A stretch of DNA of 64,000 nt, taken from CAZXFA01 sp964640085. GTDB lineage: Bacteria; Actinomycetota; UBA4738; HRBIN12. Below, piece after piece: positions 53,380 to 61,765 of the stretch (the stretch's first letter is position 1; each line of letters begins with the position of its first letter). The stretch spans positions 1 to 64,000 of the forward strand of contig CAZXFA010000005.1 in NCBI GenBank assembly GCA_964640085.1. Direction: 5' to 3'. The position numbers and the translations under genes are program-made. Under the pieces are notes generated by a model. That model was not told the origin of the DNA. It was given only the letters and a program-made list of their open reading frames with translations, and searched no databases.

Positions 53380-53484
53380 CTACCGCTCGCGGTGCTCCTT
53401 GTTCATGTGGCGATCGAGCTCATCTTGATCCGAGGCTCGCTTCCCACAGTTCGGGCACTTGAGGCCCTCGTCCTTCTCATCCAT
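53380..53484 (-). CDS. 34-residue C2H2 zinc-finger microprotein
   Basis: ATG 53484 is preceded by GAGGAGGT with 7 nt spacing. The 34-residue product is acidic at the start (MDEKDEG), then LKCPNCGKRASDQDELDRHM and NKEHRER. Cys10, Cys13, His26 and His31 give CX2CX12HX4H, the spacing of a classic C2H2 finger, with Leu23 in the core position. Short single-finger proteins occur sporadically in bacteria and archaea. DNA-, RNA- or protein-binding role unknown. Confidence 0.65.
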   Translation of the reverse strand: MDEKDEGLKCPNCGKRASDQDELDRHMNKEHRER

Positions 53485-53574
53485 CCGGGACACCTCCTCG
53501 ATGTGCCTTCCAAGGCTCCGATGTGCCTTCCATGGCTTCCTACTCGCGACGGGGATCGCTCACCCCCCGATCGA

Positions 53575-54252
53575 TCACACCGCCTCTTCGAGATCCTCCT
53601 TCCGCACCGTCCCCACGAGCCGGCCGTCCGAGGTGGTGACCAGCGCGGTCTGAAGATCGTGGCGTTCCATGAACCGGAGCATCTCGCGGGCCGTCACGTT
53701 CGGTCGGAACGTGCTGGGACCCGATGTCATCGCCTGTTCGATCGGCGCACCCGGATCGGCGTCCTCGAGATCCGACGCGTACGCCCGGCCGAGCACGACC
53801 TGGTCCCCGCTCACGACGACCGCCGTGGTCCACCCATCCTCTTCCAGACGGTCGCGGACGCCCTCGACGGTGTCGGAGAGCCCGGCGGTGGGGACGCCGC
53901 TCTGGGCGAGGCCCCCGAGACGCGGCTTCTCGGCCTCACGCCCTTCCATCGGGAGCCCCATCGCCGCCCAATCCGCCTTGCCGGCCGCGTAGTCCGACAC
54001 ATCGGTGAAGCCGAGCGCTTCGAGCCGCCACGCGGCTCGTGGGCTCATGTCTCACTGGTGGTCGTAGCAGTAGACGACCACCGGCCGGGATCGGTCCAAC
54101 TCGGAGGCCGCCCGATCGATCCCGTCCAGGGGGACGTTGACCGCACCTGGCAGATGCTCCTCCTCGTACTCCTGCGCGGGGAGCACCTCGACCAGGGTGG
54201 CCCCCGCCTCGGCCAGCGCTCGGACCTCCTCTCGGTCAACGACGTTCGGCAT
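53575..54252 (-). CDS. Rhodanese-CBS fusion protein with in-frame TGA
   Basis: One continuous frame of 225 codons interrupted only by TGA at 54052-54054 (codon 67). First part: MPNVVDREEVRALAEAGATL, HLPGAVNVPLDGIDRA, RPVVVYCYDHQ (rhodanese domain with Cys in the YC loop). Then TGA, then DMSPRAAWRLEALGFTDVSD, the second half of the rhodanese fold. Then two CBS motifs (LSDTVEGVRDRLEEDG, and AMTSGPSTFRPNVTAREMLR to LVGTVRKEDL). Related rhodaneses have Cys where the TGA stands (as I recall them). Thirteen nt after the TGA a perfect 7-bp stem GAGCCGC-GTG-GCGGCTC occurs. So TGA could encode selenocysteine or be a nonsense mutation. Confidence 0.7.
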
Positions 54253-54306
54253 GGTTCACCTCCGACATCCGCGTTCGGCCGGTCCCGCACACCGCCGGTG
54301 AAGGGC

Positions 54307-54453
54307 TCATCCCCCGTGCTCGTGGAGGACGGGGACCGACTCGCGGAGGACGAGGCGCACGTCGCGGGCGCAGAGCGCCTCGCGGCAGTCCTCGCGCTCG
54401 CAGAACGCGCAGGCGACGAGCAGGGCCCCGCAGGTGTTGCAGGTCAGCTCCAT
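54307..54453 (-). CDS. Small Cys-rich zinc-ribbon-like protein
   Basis: 48 residues from ATG 54453. TCNTCGALLVACAFCEREDC and CARDVRLVLR: seven Cys, pairs CNTC, CAFC and others, suitable for one or two zinc ions. No family recognised with certainty. It lies 54 nt upstream of the rhodanese-CBS gene on the same strand, possibly cotranscribed. Confidence 0.55.
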   Translation of the reverse strand: MELTCNTCGALLVACAFCEREDCREALCARDVRLVLRESVPVLHEHGG

Positions 54454-54571
54454 CGATGTGAGGTGTTCCCCCTCCGGGCGGGGGTCAAACCGCGGCCGGG
54501 CCTCGTGCTCGCCCACCGACGCAGCCGAACCGGCCGATCATCAGGCCCGGGGCAGGCCCAGCATCGGTCGG

Positions 54572-56071
54572 CTACCGACCCTGCTGAACGAAGTGCGTCT
54601 CGTCCGGCTCGGTGCCCTCGGGCCAGCCGGGATAGGTGTCGCCCGGGTACTCCCAGGGCGAGCCGTAGCACGCATGGGTCTCCGGGGTGGGGCGCGCATC
54701 CGTGCGGGGGTTCCGGTCGAAGTCGAAGACGTGCTCGAAGTTGTGGCTCGTGGCGATCCGACCCGTCAGATAGGGCAGGCCCCAGTTGTCCTCGATGAAC
54801 CGCAGCGGGGCGCAGAGGTCGGCCCGCGCCTCGTCCACGTAGCCCCTCCCCGCGAAGGGCGAGACCACCAGGCACGGCACGCGGTACCCATAGCCGATGT
54901 GGTCGACGACCGGGGGCGCCACGTGGTCGTACAGGCCACCCCACATGTCCCAGGCCACGAAGATCGCGGTGTGCTCCCACGCCTCGCTCTCCATCACCGC
55001 GTCAAGGATGCCCGCCAGCCACTGTTGGGCGAAGCAGGTGCTCTCCGGAGGGTGGCCCGAGAGCTCGAACCGGGGGGTGACCCAGGTGACGGCCGGGAGC
55101 CGCTCGGCGCGGATGTCCTCCACGATCCGGTCGACGGGCCGGATGTGCTCGGGGCGCCACAGGTCGGTGTGGAAGACACCGGAGATGGCGTTCAGGGCGT
55201 TCCAGAAGTAGCCGCTCTGGTAGGGGCTCGCCGAGTAGTAGGCCCAGCTCACACCGATGCTCTCGAGCTGCTGCGGGACGCTGAGGTAGTCGAAGCACGT
55301 GTCGTGCTTGGTCACGTTGCCCCGCTCGTCCATCACGAGGACGAACACGTTCTCACCGACCGCGTCGCAGCCCCAGCTCTTGAACGTGCCGTGCTCGTCC
55401 TTCCGAGTCTGGATGTTCTCCGGGTTGTCGAACACCCCACCGGACTGGCCGGCGACGAAGAAGAAATGGTTCGGGTACGAGGGCCCACCGACCGAGCAGA
55501 AGAAGTCGTCGCACAGGACGTAGTCCCGCGCCAGCTGCCAGTAGACGGGGGCCTTCTCCTGGTCGTGCATCGTGTACGCCCACGGATCGCCGAACTGCCC
55601 GATCGCGAACCCGTCGTACGTGCCCCCGTTCACGCTGTTCAGGAAGGCGGCCCGGTCGTGGGGCAGGTCGCCCGGGAGCCAGTGCGGCGAGGGCGCGAGC
55701 GGCACCTCGAGGCCGAACTTCACCCCGGTCGTGGAGCCCCGCGCACCGGGGAACGATCCGAAGAGGTTGTCGAAGCTCCGGTTCTCCGGCATCACGTAGA
55801 GGACGCGCTTGATCGGCCAGCGGGTGTCGGTGGCCATCACCGATGCGCTCGCGCTGGGGGCGACCACGGAGCGCTTGCGTCCGCCACCCGTGCACGCGTA
55901 CAGGGTGGCGCCGGCGATGGCGAACGCGGAGGTCCGGAGGAAGCGTCGTCGAGAGAAGAACGGGGAGTCGTCGTGGTCGGAGCGCTCGTACCCGGCTCCG
56001 GCCCCGTCGCGGGCAGCGGGAGCGTGCGGGGCCTGCACGTTCCCGACTCTACCAAGGCGGTCCGAGGGCAC
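54572..56071 (-). CDS. Tat-exported phosphoesterase (phospholipase C / acid phosphatase family)
   Basis: 499 residues from GTG 56071 (a later GTG is possible, and the first 38 residues are unusually long before the signal). Tat motif SRRRFLRTSAFAIAGATLYAC, with Cys as possible lipid site. Catalytic start VMPENRSFDNLFGSFPGARG (ENRSFDN is the PLC/AcpA hallmark), then DDFFCSVGGPSYPNHFFFVA, TWVTPRFELSGHPP, VAWDMWGGLYDHVAPP (the Asp-His metal site) and RVPCLVVSPFA. Hydrolyses phosphate esters or phospholipids outside the membrane. Confidence 0.9.
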   Translation of the reverse strand: MPSDRLGRVGNVQAPHAPAARDGAGAGYERSDHDDSPFFSRRRFLRTSAFAIAGATLYACTGGGRKRSVVAPSASASVMATDTRWPIKRVLYVMPENRSFDNLFGSFPGARGSTTGVKFGLEVPLAPSPHWLPGDLPHDRAAFLNSVNGGTYDGFAIGQFGDPWAYTMHDQEKAPVYWQLARDYVLCDDFFCSVGGPSYPNHFFFVAGQSGGVFDNPENIQTRKDEHGTFKSWGCDAVGENVFVLVMDERGNVTKHDTCFDYLSVPQQLESIGVSWAYYSASPYQSGYFWNALNAISGVFHTDLWRPEHIRPVDRIVEDIRAERLPAVTWVTPRFELSGHPPESTCFAQQWLAGILDAVMESEAWEHTAIFVAWDMWGGLYDHVAPPVVDHIGYGYRVPCLVVSPFAGRGYVDEARADLCAPLRFIEDNWGLPYLTGRIATSHNFEHVFDFDRNPRTDARPTPETHACYGSPWEYPGDTYPGWPEGTEPDETHFVQQGR

Positions 56072-56088
56072 CGGCGGGGCGCGGGTGA

Positions 56089-56379
56089 TCAGCTCGCGCG
56101 CTCGGTGCGGCGATCTGCGCGGCCGCGGCCGCCCGTGGTCTTCCCCCCGGAGCCGGGGCCGACGCCCGCGGGCGGCCGGATGGCGGGTACGAGGGCCCGA
56201 AGGAGCGCGTCCAAGCGCAGATCGATCGGCGGTCCGTCCGGCTGCACGGTGATCCGGGCGAGGTAGCCGCCCGACGTAGCGTCGGGTTCCGGCCCCAGGA
56301 GCAGCACCTCGACCGGGAACGCCTGTTCACCACTGCGAGCGGGCAGGCGCGTGACGTTCACGATCGGGCGGGCCATCAT
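56089..56379 (-). CDS. Small protein downstream of the urease-like genes
   Basis: 96 residues from ATG 56379 (ATGATG), with GAGGA upstream. MMARPIVNVTRLPARSGEQA, FPVEVLLLGPEPDATSGGYL, ITVQPDGPPIDLRLDALLRA and a basic, Gly-rich tail. No family recognised. 146 nt after the urease-like alpha gene in the same direction, so it might be a further gene of that operon or independent. Confidence 0.55.
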   Translation of the reverse strand: MMARPIVNVTRLPARSGEQAFPVEVLLLGPEPDATSGGYLARITVQPDGPPIDLRLDALLRALVPAIRPPAGVGPGSGGKTTGGRGRADRRTERAS

Positions 56380-56525
56380 GGGTATCCTCGGACGCCGCGG
56401 GGCGGCCCTCGATAGGACGAAGGTCTCGTTCGGCCCCTTCCTCCGTTCGGTTCGAGGCGGACCCGCGGGGGGCCCGTGTTGAGGGGTCACCCCGGGAAAG
56501 CCGTGCGGTCCGGTCCTGCTCCCGG

Positions 56526-58190
56526 CTATCCGAGCAGGTAGCGCCGGCTGAGCGGCACGTCCGACACCGCATCCACGGCCAGTACCCGCCCGTCCAACGT
56601 CACCGTCCCGTCCGCGCGGTCGACCTCCACGGGGAGCACCGACGTGTTGCGCAGCAGCGACGCGCGGTCGACCCGGCGGGCCCCCTGGACGGCGACGAAG
56701 CGCCGGGAGCTGCCCAGGCGGCGCCCGATCCCCGCCTCGAGCGCCGCACGGGAGACGAAGGTGATCGATAACGGGGCCGCCGCCCGACCCAGCGCGCCCC
56801 AGTGGGGGGCGTACCGGACCGGCTCGGCCGACTCGACCGTCGCGTTCCCCGCCCCGAGCGCCCCCCAGGCGAAGTGCCCGGCCTTCAGGACCAGCTCCGG
56901 GTGCACGCCGAACCGGTTCGGCCTCCACAGCACGACGTCCGCCAGGCGACCCGGGACGAGCGAACCGACCTCGGCGGCGATCCCGTGGACCCGGGCCGGC
57001 TCCTCCGTGTACTTGGCCAGATATCGGAGGACGCGCGCGTTGTCCGCCTCCGGACGCTCCCCCGCCCACGCCTTCATCACGTGGGCGAGCTGCCAGGTGC
57101 GCCGGATCGTCTCGCCGATGCGGCCCATGCCCTGGGAGTCGCTGTTCACGATCGAGATCGCGCCCAGGTCGTGCAGCGGACCCTCGGCCGCCATCGTCGC
57201 CGGGTGGATCCGCTCCCGCGCAGCCTCGACGTCCTCGGGCACGGATGCCGAACCGCCGTGGACCGCCAGGATCATCTCCAGGTGCTCGGCCGCCGTGGCG
57301 CGCCCGAGCGGGATCGTCGGCGTGGTCGAGGAGCAGACGACGTTCGGCTCCCGCACCAGGCCGATCAGGTCGGGCACGTGCCCGCCGCCGGCACCCTCGA
57401 CGTGGTAGGCGTGGACGACCCGTCCGGCGATCGCCTCGACGGTATCCTCGAGCTCGCACGATTCGTTCAGGCCGTCCGTGTGCAGGCACACCGCGACGTC
57501 GTGGGCCTCGGCCAGCCGAAGCGTCGCGTCCACGATCTCCGGATACGCTCCCCAGTCCTCGTGGATCTTCAGCCCGCAGGCGCCGGCCCCGATCACGCGC
57601 TCGACCTGGCCGAGGACGTCGGTTCGGGCGCTCGCCTGCAGGCCGAGGTTCACGGGCAGGTCCTCGAAGGCCCGGTAGGTCTCGTCCATCGTGTACGGCG
57701 GTTCCTCGAACCCCGCGGTGATCAGCGTCGTGATGCCGGCGGAGAGGGCCACCGGCACCAGCCGCGGCGTGATGAGGTGCACATGGCTGTCCACGCCCCC
57801 CGCCGTCGCAATCAGCCCGTAGCCGTTGACCGGCCACGTGTTCGGTCCGATCACGAGCTCCACGCCGTCTGCGATGTCGGGGCTGCCGGCACGGCCGACG
57901 CCGGCGATCCGTCCGTCCTTGATCCCGATGTTGGTCTTCCGCACGCCGAGGACGGGATCGATCACGACCACCCCGGCGATCAGCATGTCGAGCTCGCTCT
58001 CGACCGTGGCCCGGTCGAACTGCGCCATCCGGGAGCGGAAGTTCTTGGCGTATCCCCAGATCGGCTCGTCCCCGTAACCGACCTCGTCCTCCTCGATACG
58101 GACCCACAGGTCGGTGTCGCCCAGCCGGATCCGATCCCCGGTCGTCGGACCGAAGCGCTCGACGTACTCGTCGTGAGAGAGCTCAGCCAT
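56526..58190 (-). CDS. ureC: Urease alpha-like amidohydrolase lacking the flap cysteine
   Basis: 554 residues (normal UreC about 567) from ATG 58190, overlapping the beta-like gene by 8 nt. Nickel and active-site positions: His136 and His138 (GGVDSHVHLI), carbamylated Lys208 (GACGLKIHEDWG), His237 (LHTDGLNES), His263 (AYHVEGAGGG), Asp351 (NSDSQGMGR). The flap that in urease reads MVCHHLDP reads LAVHGGSAS (307-315): Cys is Val310, His311 is kept, the next His is Gly. The N-terminal GYAKNFRSRMAQ also differs from GGGKxxRDGMGQ. Probably a nickel or bimetal amidohydrolase on a urea or substituted urea. No UreD/E/F/G seen. Located after agmatine deiminase. Confidence 0.85.
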   Translation of the reverse strand: MAELSHDEYVERFGPTTGDRIRLGDTDLWVRIEEDEVGYGDEPIWGYAKNFRSRMAQFDRATVESELDMLIAGVVVIDPVLGVRKTNIGIKDGRIAGVGRAGSPDIADGVELVIGPNTWPVNGYGLIATAGGVDSHVHLITPRLVPVALSAGITTLITAGFEEPPYTMDETYRAFEDLPVNLGLQASARTDVLGQVERVIGAGACGLKIHEDWGAYPEIVDATLRLAEAHDVAVCLHTDGLNESCELEDTVEAIAGRVVHAYHVEGAGGGHVPDLIGLVREPNVVCSSTTPTIPLGRATAAEHLEMILAVHGGSASVPEDVEAARERIHPATMAAEGPLHDLGAISIVNSDSQGMGRIGETIRRTWQLAHVMKAWAGERPEADNARVLRYLAKYTEEPARVHGIAAEVGSLVPGRLADVVLWRPNRFGVHPELVLKAGHFAWGALGAGNATVESAEPVRYAPHWGALGRAAAPLSITFVSRAALEAGIGRRLGSSRRFVAVQGARRVDRASLLRNTSVLPVEVDRADGTVTLDGRVLAVDAVSDVPLSRRYLLG

Positions 58191-58437
58191 CGAGCCCCCC
58201 GTGGCCGCCCAGCCGCACGAGCACCACCTCCCGCTCCTCCCCCGGTATGAACCGGACCGACGCCCCGGCCGGCAGATCCAACCGGAACCCACGCGCGGCC
58301 TCGCGGTCGAACTCCAAACGCGGGTTCGTCCGCCAGAACGGGTAGTGGGAGGAGACCCGGACGACGCGGTCCGAACCGTTCTGCACCCGCAGCCGGATCC
58401 GCTCGCGTCCCGCGACGAGCTCGATGCGCACGCTCAC
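58183..58437 (-). CDS. ureB: Urease beta-like subunit, short
   Basis: 84 residues from GTG 58437, overlapping the gamma-like stop by 4 nt. IELVAGRERIRLRVQNGSD, SSHYPFWRTNPRLEFDREAA, RGFRLDLPAGASVRFIPGEE and REVVLVRLGG match UreB. It stops about 15-20 residues early: the AGxRxVxGFxxxVxGxL tail is absent, ending GGHGGLDG. The N-terminal MIPGE lead is also missing. Builds the trimeric frame with gamma and alpha. Confidence 0.85.
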   Translation of the reverse strand: MSVRIELVAGRERIRLRVQNGSDRVVRVSSHYPFWRTNPRLEFDREAARGFRLDLPAGASVRFIPGEEREVVLVRLGGHGGLDG

Positions 58438-58736
58438 CCCCACGGCCTCCGGAGCACGACGAGGCGGCTCCCTTCGTCGAGCAGCACCTCGAGCCGGATC
58501 TCGTCCACCAGCTCGGCCACGCCCGGCATCAGCTGGTCCGGGCGAAGGGCGCGGCGACCGGCCTCGATCACCTCCTCGAAGGAGGCCCCGCCCCGAGCGG
58601 CCAGGTGCATCTCGTCGCACGCGAGCGCCGTGGCCTCGGGGGCGTTCAGCTTCAGACCGCGGTCCAGCACCCGCCGCGCGAGCTCGGCGGCCGCGAAGAC
58701 CCGGAGGCGATCCTCCTCGGTCGGCCCAAGGTACAT
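58434..58736 (-). CDS. ureA: Urease gamma-like subunit
   Basis: 100 residues from ATG 58736, one base after the agmatine deiminase stop. MYLGPTEEDRLRVFAAAELA, RGLKLNAPEATALACDEMHL, ASFEEVIEAGRRALRPDQLM, GVAELVDEIRLEVLLDEGSR: matches UreA block by block (MxLTPREKDKLLLFxAA, RGLKLNYPEAVALI, DQVMEGVPEMI). Length normal. Divergent enough to suggest a separate urease clade. Translationally coupled to both neighbours. Confidence 0.87.
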   Translation of the reverse strand: MYLGPTEEDRLRVFAAAELARRVLDRGLKLNAPEATALACDEMHLAARGGASFEEVIEAGRRALRPDQLMPGVAELVDEIRLEVLLDEGSRLVVLRRPWG

Positions 58737-58737
58737 C

Positions 58738-59769
58738 TCAGGCGGGCACCGGGGTCCCGGCGGGGACCTGCTGGGTGATGCAGTGCGGGCCACCGCCCCC
58801 GTAGGAGATGCAGTCGCCGGGGACCGGGACGATCTCGCGGTCGGGGAAGACCTTGGCGAGCCGCTCGAGCGCCTGCTCGTCCTCGGGACGCCCGGCGATC
58901 GGCGCGATCACCCCGCCGTTGGGCAGGTAGATGTTCAGGTACGCGATCCGTCCCGGGGGCGTCGTCTCGAAGGGGATCACCTCGAACGCGCGACCGCGCG
59001 CGTCGCGTGCCCGCGCCAGGCGCACGAGGTTGTCGTGCCCGCTCCCGTGGTCCGGGTCGGAGGGGTCCTCGGGAGCCAGGAGCACCACCGTCGCCGGCGC
59101 CACGTACTGGGCGATGCCATCGACGTGGCCATCGGTGTCCCGGTCGGTCGAGTGCCCGAGGCCCAGCCACACGACGGTCTCGAGGCCGAGGTACTCGCGG
59201 AGCCCCCGCTCGATCTGCTCCCGGGACATCGAGGGGTTCCGGTTCGGGTGCAGCAGGCACTGCTCCGTGGCGATCAGGGTGCCCTCGCCGTCCACGAAGA
59301 ACGAACCGCCCTCGAGCACGAACGGGGCCTCGTAGCGGCGCACCCCGAGATGGGCGGCGACGTGTCGGGGGACCTCGGCATCCCTGTCGAAGGGAAGGAA
59401 CTTCCCTCCCCACGAGTTGAACCGGAAGTGGACCAGCGCCACCTGGCCCGAGCCGTCGCGCACGAAGATCGGGCCGTTGTCCCGCATCCACGAGTCGTCG
59501 ATCGGGAGCGGAAGGATCTCGATGCCCTCGCCGCAGTACCGCCGGGCCTCCGCCTCCTGCTCGGGGTCGCAGACCATGGTCACGGGCTCGAAGGCGGCGA
59601 TCGCGTTCGCCACGGCGGCGTAGTCGCGCTTCGCCTCGTCGAACCGGTCGGCCCAGAGGTCGCGGCGGGTCACGGTCGGCCACTCCATCAGACACGATGC
59701 ATGCGGCTCCCACTCGGCCGGCATCCGGAACCCGTCCTCGCTGGGGGTGGGATAGCCTCGTTCCTCCAT
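58738..59769 (-). CDS. aguA: Agmatine deiminase
   Basis: 343 residues. Peptidyl-arginine-deiminase fold: PAEWEPHASCLMEWP at the start, IDDSWMRDNGPIFV, VLEGGSFFVDGEG, STDRDTDGHVDGIAQYV (Asp/His catalytic pair) and DCISYGGGGPHCITQQVPAG with nucleophile Cys. Converts agmatine to N-carbamoylputrescine and ammonia. The usual partner N-carbamoylputrescine amidohydrolase (AguB, nitrilase family) is missing. Instead gamma/beta/alpha urease-like genes follow at once. Confidence 0.92.
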   Translation of the reverse strand: MEERGYPTPSEDGFRMPAEWEPHASCLMEWPTVTRRDLWADRFDEAKRDYAAVANAIAAFEPVTMVCDPEQEAEARRYCGEGIEILPLPIDDSWMRDNGPIFVRDGSGQVALVHFRFNSWGGKFLPFDRDAEVPRHVAAHLGVRRYEAPFVLEGGSFFVDGEGTLIATEQCLLHPNRNPSMSREQIERGLREYLGLETVVWLGLGHSTDRDTDGHVDGIAQYVAPATVVLLAPEDPSDPDHGSGHDNLVRLARARDARGRAFEVIPFETTPPGRIAYLNIYLPNGGVIAPIAGRPEDEQALERLAKVFPDREIVPVPGDCISYGGGGPHCITQQVPAGTPVPA

Positions 59770-59807
59770 GTCTCAGCTCCTTCCGGCTGCCGGACAACCA
59801 TACGGCG

Positions 59808-60731
59808 TCATCTCACGGGCTCCGCGTCCATGAGGCGCGACGACCGCATCAGAGGATCCAGCCAGTCTCGTAATCCATCCCCCACGAGGTTGAACCCCAG
59901 CGCGGTGGACGCGAGGGTCAGCCCGGGGAACGCGGCGTACCACCACGCGTCCGGCTGATAGGGGAGCGATGCGAGGATCGTCGAGCCCCACTCAGGGGCG
60001 GGCGGCTGAGCCCCAAGCCCCAGGAACGATAGGCCGGCCGTGGAGAGCATGACGTAGCCAACGTCCATCGTCGCTTGGACGAAGAGGATGGGGGCAACGT
60101 TCGGGAGGAGGGTCCGGAACATGAGTCGAGTCCGGCTCGCCCCCATCGTCCGGGCGGCGAGGATGAACTCGCGCTCTCGTAGGCTCAGGACCTGTCCTCG
60201 GGCGATGCGCGCGTACCAGGGCCAGTACACCGTGGCGAGTGCCACCATCGTGGTCTGGAGGCTCGCGCCCAGCGTGAAGGTGATCGCCGCGGCGAGGATC
60301 AGGGCGGGGAACGCCAGGAACAGGTCCGTGAGGCGCATCAGGATCTCGTCCACGATGCCGCCCGCGATCCCGGCCGCGAGCCCTACCACGATCCCCACAA
60401 CGAGGGCGACCGCGAGGACGATCAAAGCAACCTCGACGGCGATGTGGGTGCCAGCAAGGACGCGGGAGAAGAGGTCGCGTCCGAGGTGGTCTGTTCCCAT
60501 GAGATGAGATGCCGAGGGCGCCTCGAGCCGGTCGGCCAGGTTCGGTGCGAGCGGATCGTACGGCGTGAACCGGATGTCCAGGAGGTCGGCGCCCAGGCCG
60601 ACGACCGAGAGCACGAGCGTGATGGCGACGATGGTTCCGCCGAGGAGGTTCAGCGGGGAAGCTCGCAGGAAGCGTCCCACGAGCCGAATCCTGCGCCAGC
60701 GCGACATCCCAGCGACGTCCGGAGCTGCCAT
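59808..60731 (-). CDS. dppC: DppC-type ABC transporter permease
   Basis: 307 residues from ATG 60731, sharing one base with the DppB stop (TGATG). OppC-like N-terminal helix, then APSASHLMGTDHLGRDLFSR, the DppC signature. EAA loop: AARTMGASRTRLMFRTLLPN. Six helices. C-terminus ALGFNLVGDGLRDWLDPLMR as in DppC. With DppB and the binding protein it imports peptides, polyamines or similar. No DppD/DppF ATPase genes are present before agmatine deiminase, 38 nt downstream. Confidence 0.92.
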   Translation of the reverse strand: MAAPDVAGMSRWRRIRLVGRFLRASPLNLLGGTIVAITLVLSVVGLGADLLDIRFTPYDPLAPNLADRLEAPSASHLMGTDHLGRDLFSRVLAGTHIAVEVALIVLAVALVVGIVVGLAAGIAGGIVDEILMRLTDLFLAFPALILAAAITFTLGASLQTTMVALATVYWPWYARIARGQVLSLREREFILAARTMGASRTRLMFRTLLPNVAPILFVQATMDVGYVMLSTAGLSFLGLGAQPPAPEWGSTILASLPYQPDAWWYAAFPGLTLASTALGFNLVGDGLRDWLDPLMRSSRLMDAEPVR

Positions 60732-61738
60732 CACGCAAGCCTCACGCGCGGATCGAGATACGCGTACGCGAGATCTACGATCAGGTTGACCAGCACGTAT
60801 CCGACCGTGACGACGATCGTCACCCCCATGATCGCGTTGTAGTCGGAGGATGAGATGGCCTCCGCCATGTACCGGCCCAAGCCAGGCCAGGCGAAGATCG
60901 ACTCCACGAGCACCGTGCCTGAGAGGAGCAGTCCGAACTCCAACCCGATGATCGTGGCGACAGGGAGCAGCGCGTTGCGAAGTGCATGCCGGCGGTAGAT
61001 GCGCCAGGGGCTGAGGCCCTTCGCGCGGGCGCTCCTGATGTAGTCCTGCCCGAGCACGTCGAGCATCGAGGTCCGCACGACCCGCGCCACCAAGCCCATC
61101 TCGGCGAGCGCCAGGGCGGTCACCGGCAGGATCAGGTGGGACACCGCCTGGACGAACAGATCGATTCTGCCGGCGAGCAAGGAATCGATCGTGTACAGGC
61201 CGGTCACGGTGGGAGGCGGAAGCACGCCTGTATCCAGCCGCCCGCCGAATGGGAGGATCCCGAGAGATGAGAAGAACGCGAACTGCAGAAGGAGCGCGAC
61301 CCAGAAGTTCGGAAGCGATAGCCCACCGATGGCGACGAGCCTCCCGCCGACGTCGCTCGCGCGGCCCCGTCGGATCGCCGCCACCACTCCGATCACAAGT
61401 CCCAGCACCGACCCGACGATGAGCGAGCACAAGATGAGCTCCAGCGTCGCCGGGACGAAGGTGGCGAGGTCGCGCGTCACCGTTCGCCGGGTCACGAGCG
61501 ACGTGCCGAGGTCACCCCGGGCCAACGCGCTCATGTAGCTCGAGTACTGCTCCCAGAGGGGACGGTCCAAGCCTCGCTCCGCGCGGATCTCCTCGACCGC
61601 TTCGCTGCTCGCCCGAGGACCAGCGAGTAGACGCGCGGGATCGGACGGCACCACCCGGGCCAGGAAGAAGGTCAGGACCGTGACGCCGAGGAGCACGAGG
61701 ATCACGAAGGCGAGGCGTCGGATCAGGTACGCGGCCAT
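60731..61738 (-). CDS. dppB: DppB-type ABC transporter permease
   Basis: 335 residues. MAAYLIRRLAFVILVLLGVT and VTFFLARVVPSDPAR-like start, then GLDRPLWEQYSSYMSALARGDLG, RVVRTSMLDVLGQDYIRSARAKGLSPW with the EAA loop, and SIFAWPGLGRYMAEAISSSDY near the C-terminus. Six helices. Directly after the substrate-binding protein gene (27 nt). Confidence 0.93.
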   Translation of the reverse strand: MAAYLIRRLAFVILVLLGVTVLTFFLARVVPSDPARLLAGPRASSEAVEEIRAERGLDRPLWEQYSSYMSALARGDLGTSLVTRRTVTRDLATFVPATLELILCSLIVGSVLGLVIGVVAAIRRGRASDVGGRLVAIGGLSLPNFWVALLLQFAFFSSLGILPFGGRLDTGVLPPPTVTGLYTIDSLLAGRIDLFVQAVSHLILPVTALALAEMGLVARVVRTSMLDVLGQDYIRSARAKGLSPWRIYRRHALRNALLPVATIIGLEFGLLLSGTVLVESIFAWPGLGRYMAEAISSSDYNAIMGVTIVVTVGYVLVNLIVDLAYAYLDPRVRLA

Positions 61739-61765
61739 CGTGAGCCGAGCTTCGTGGCCGTGGAC

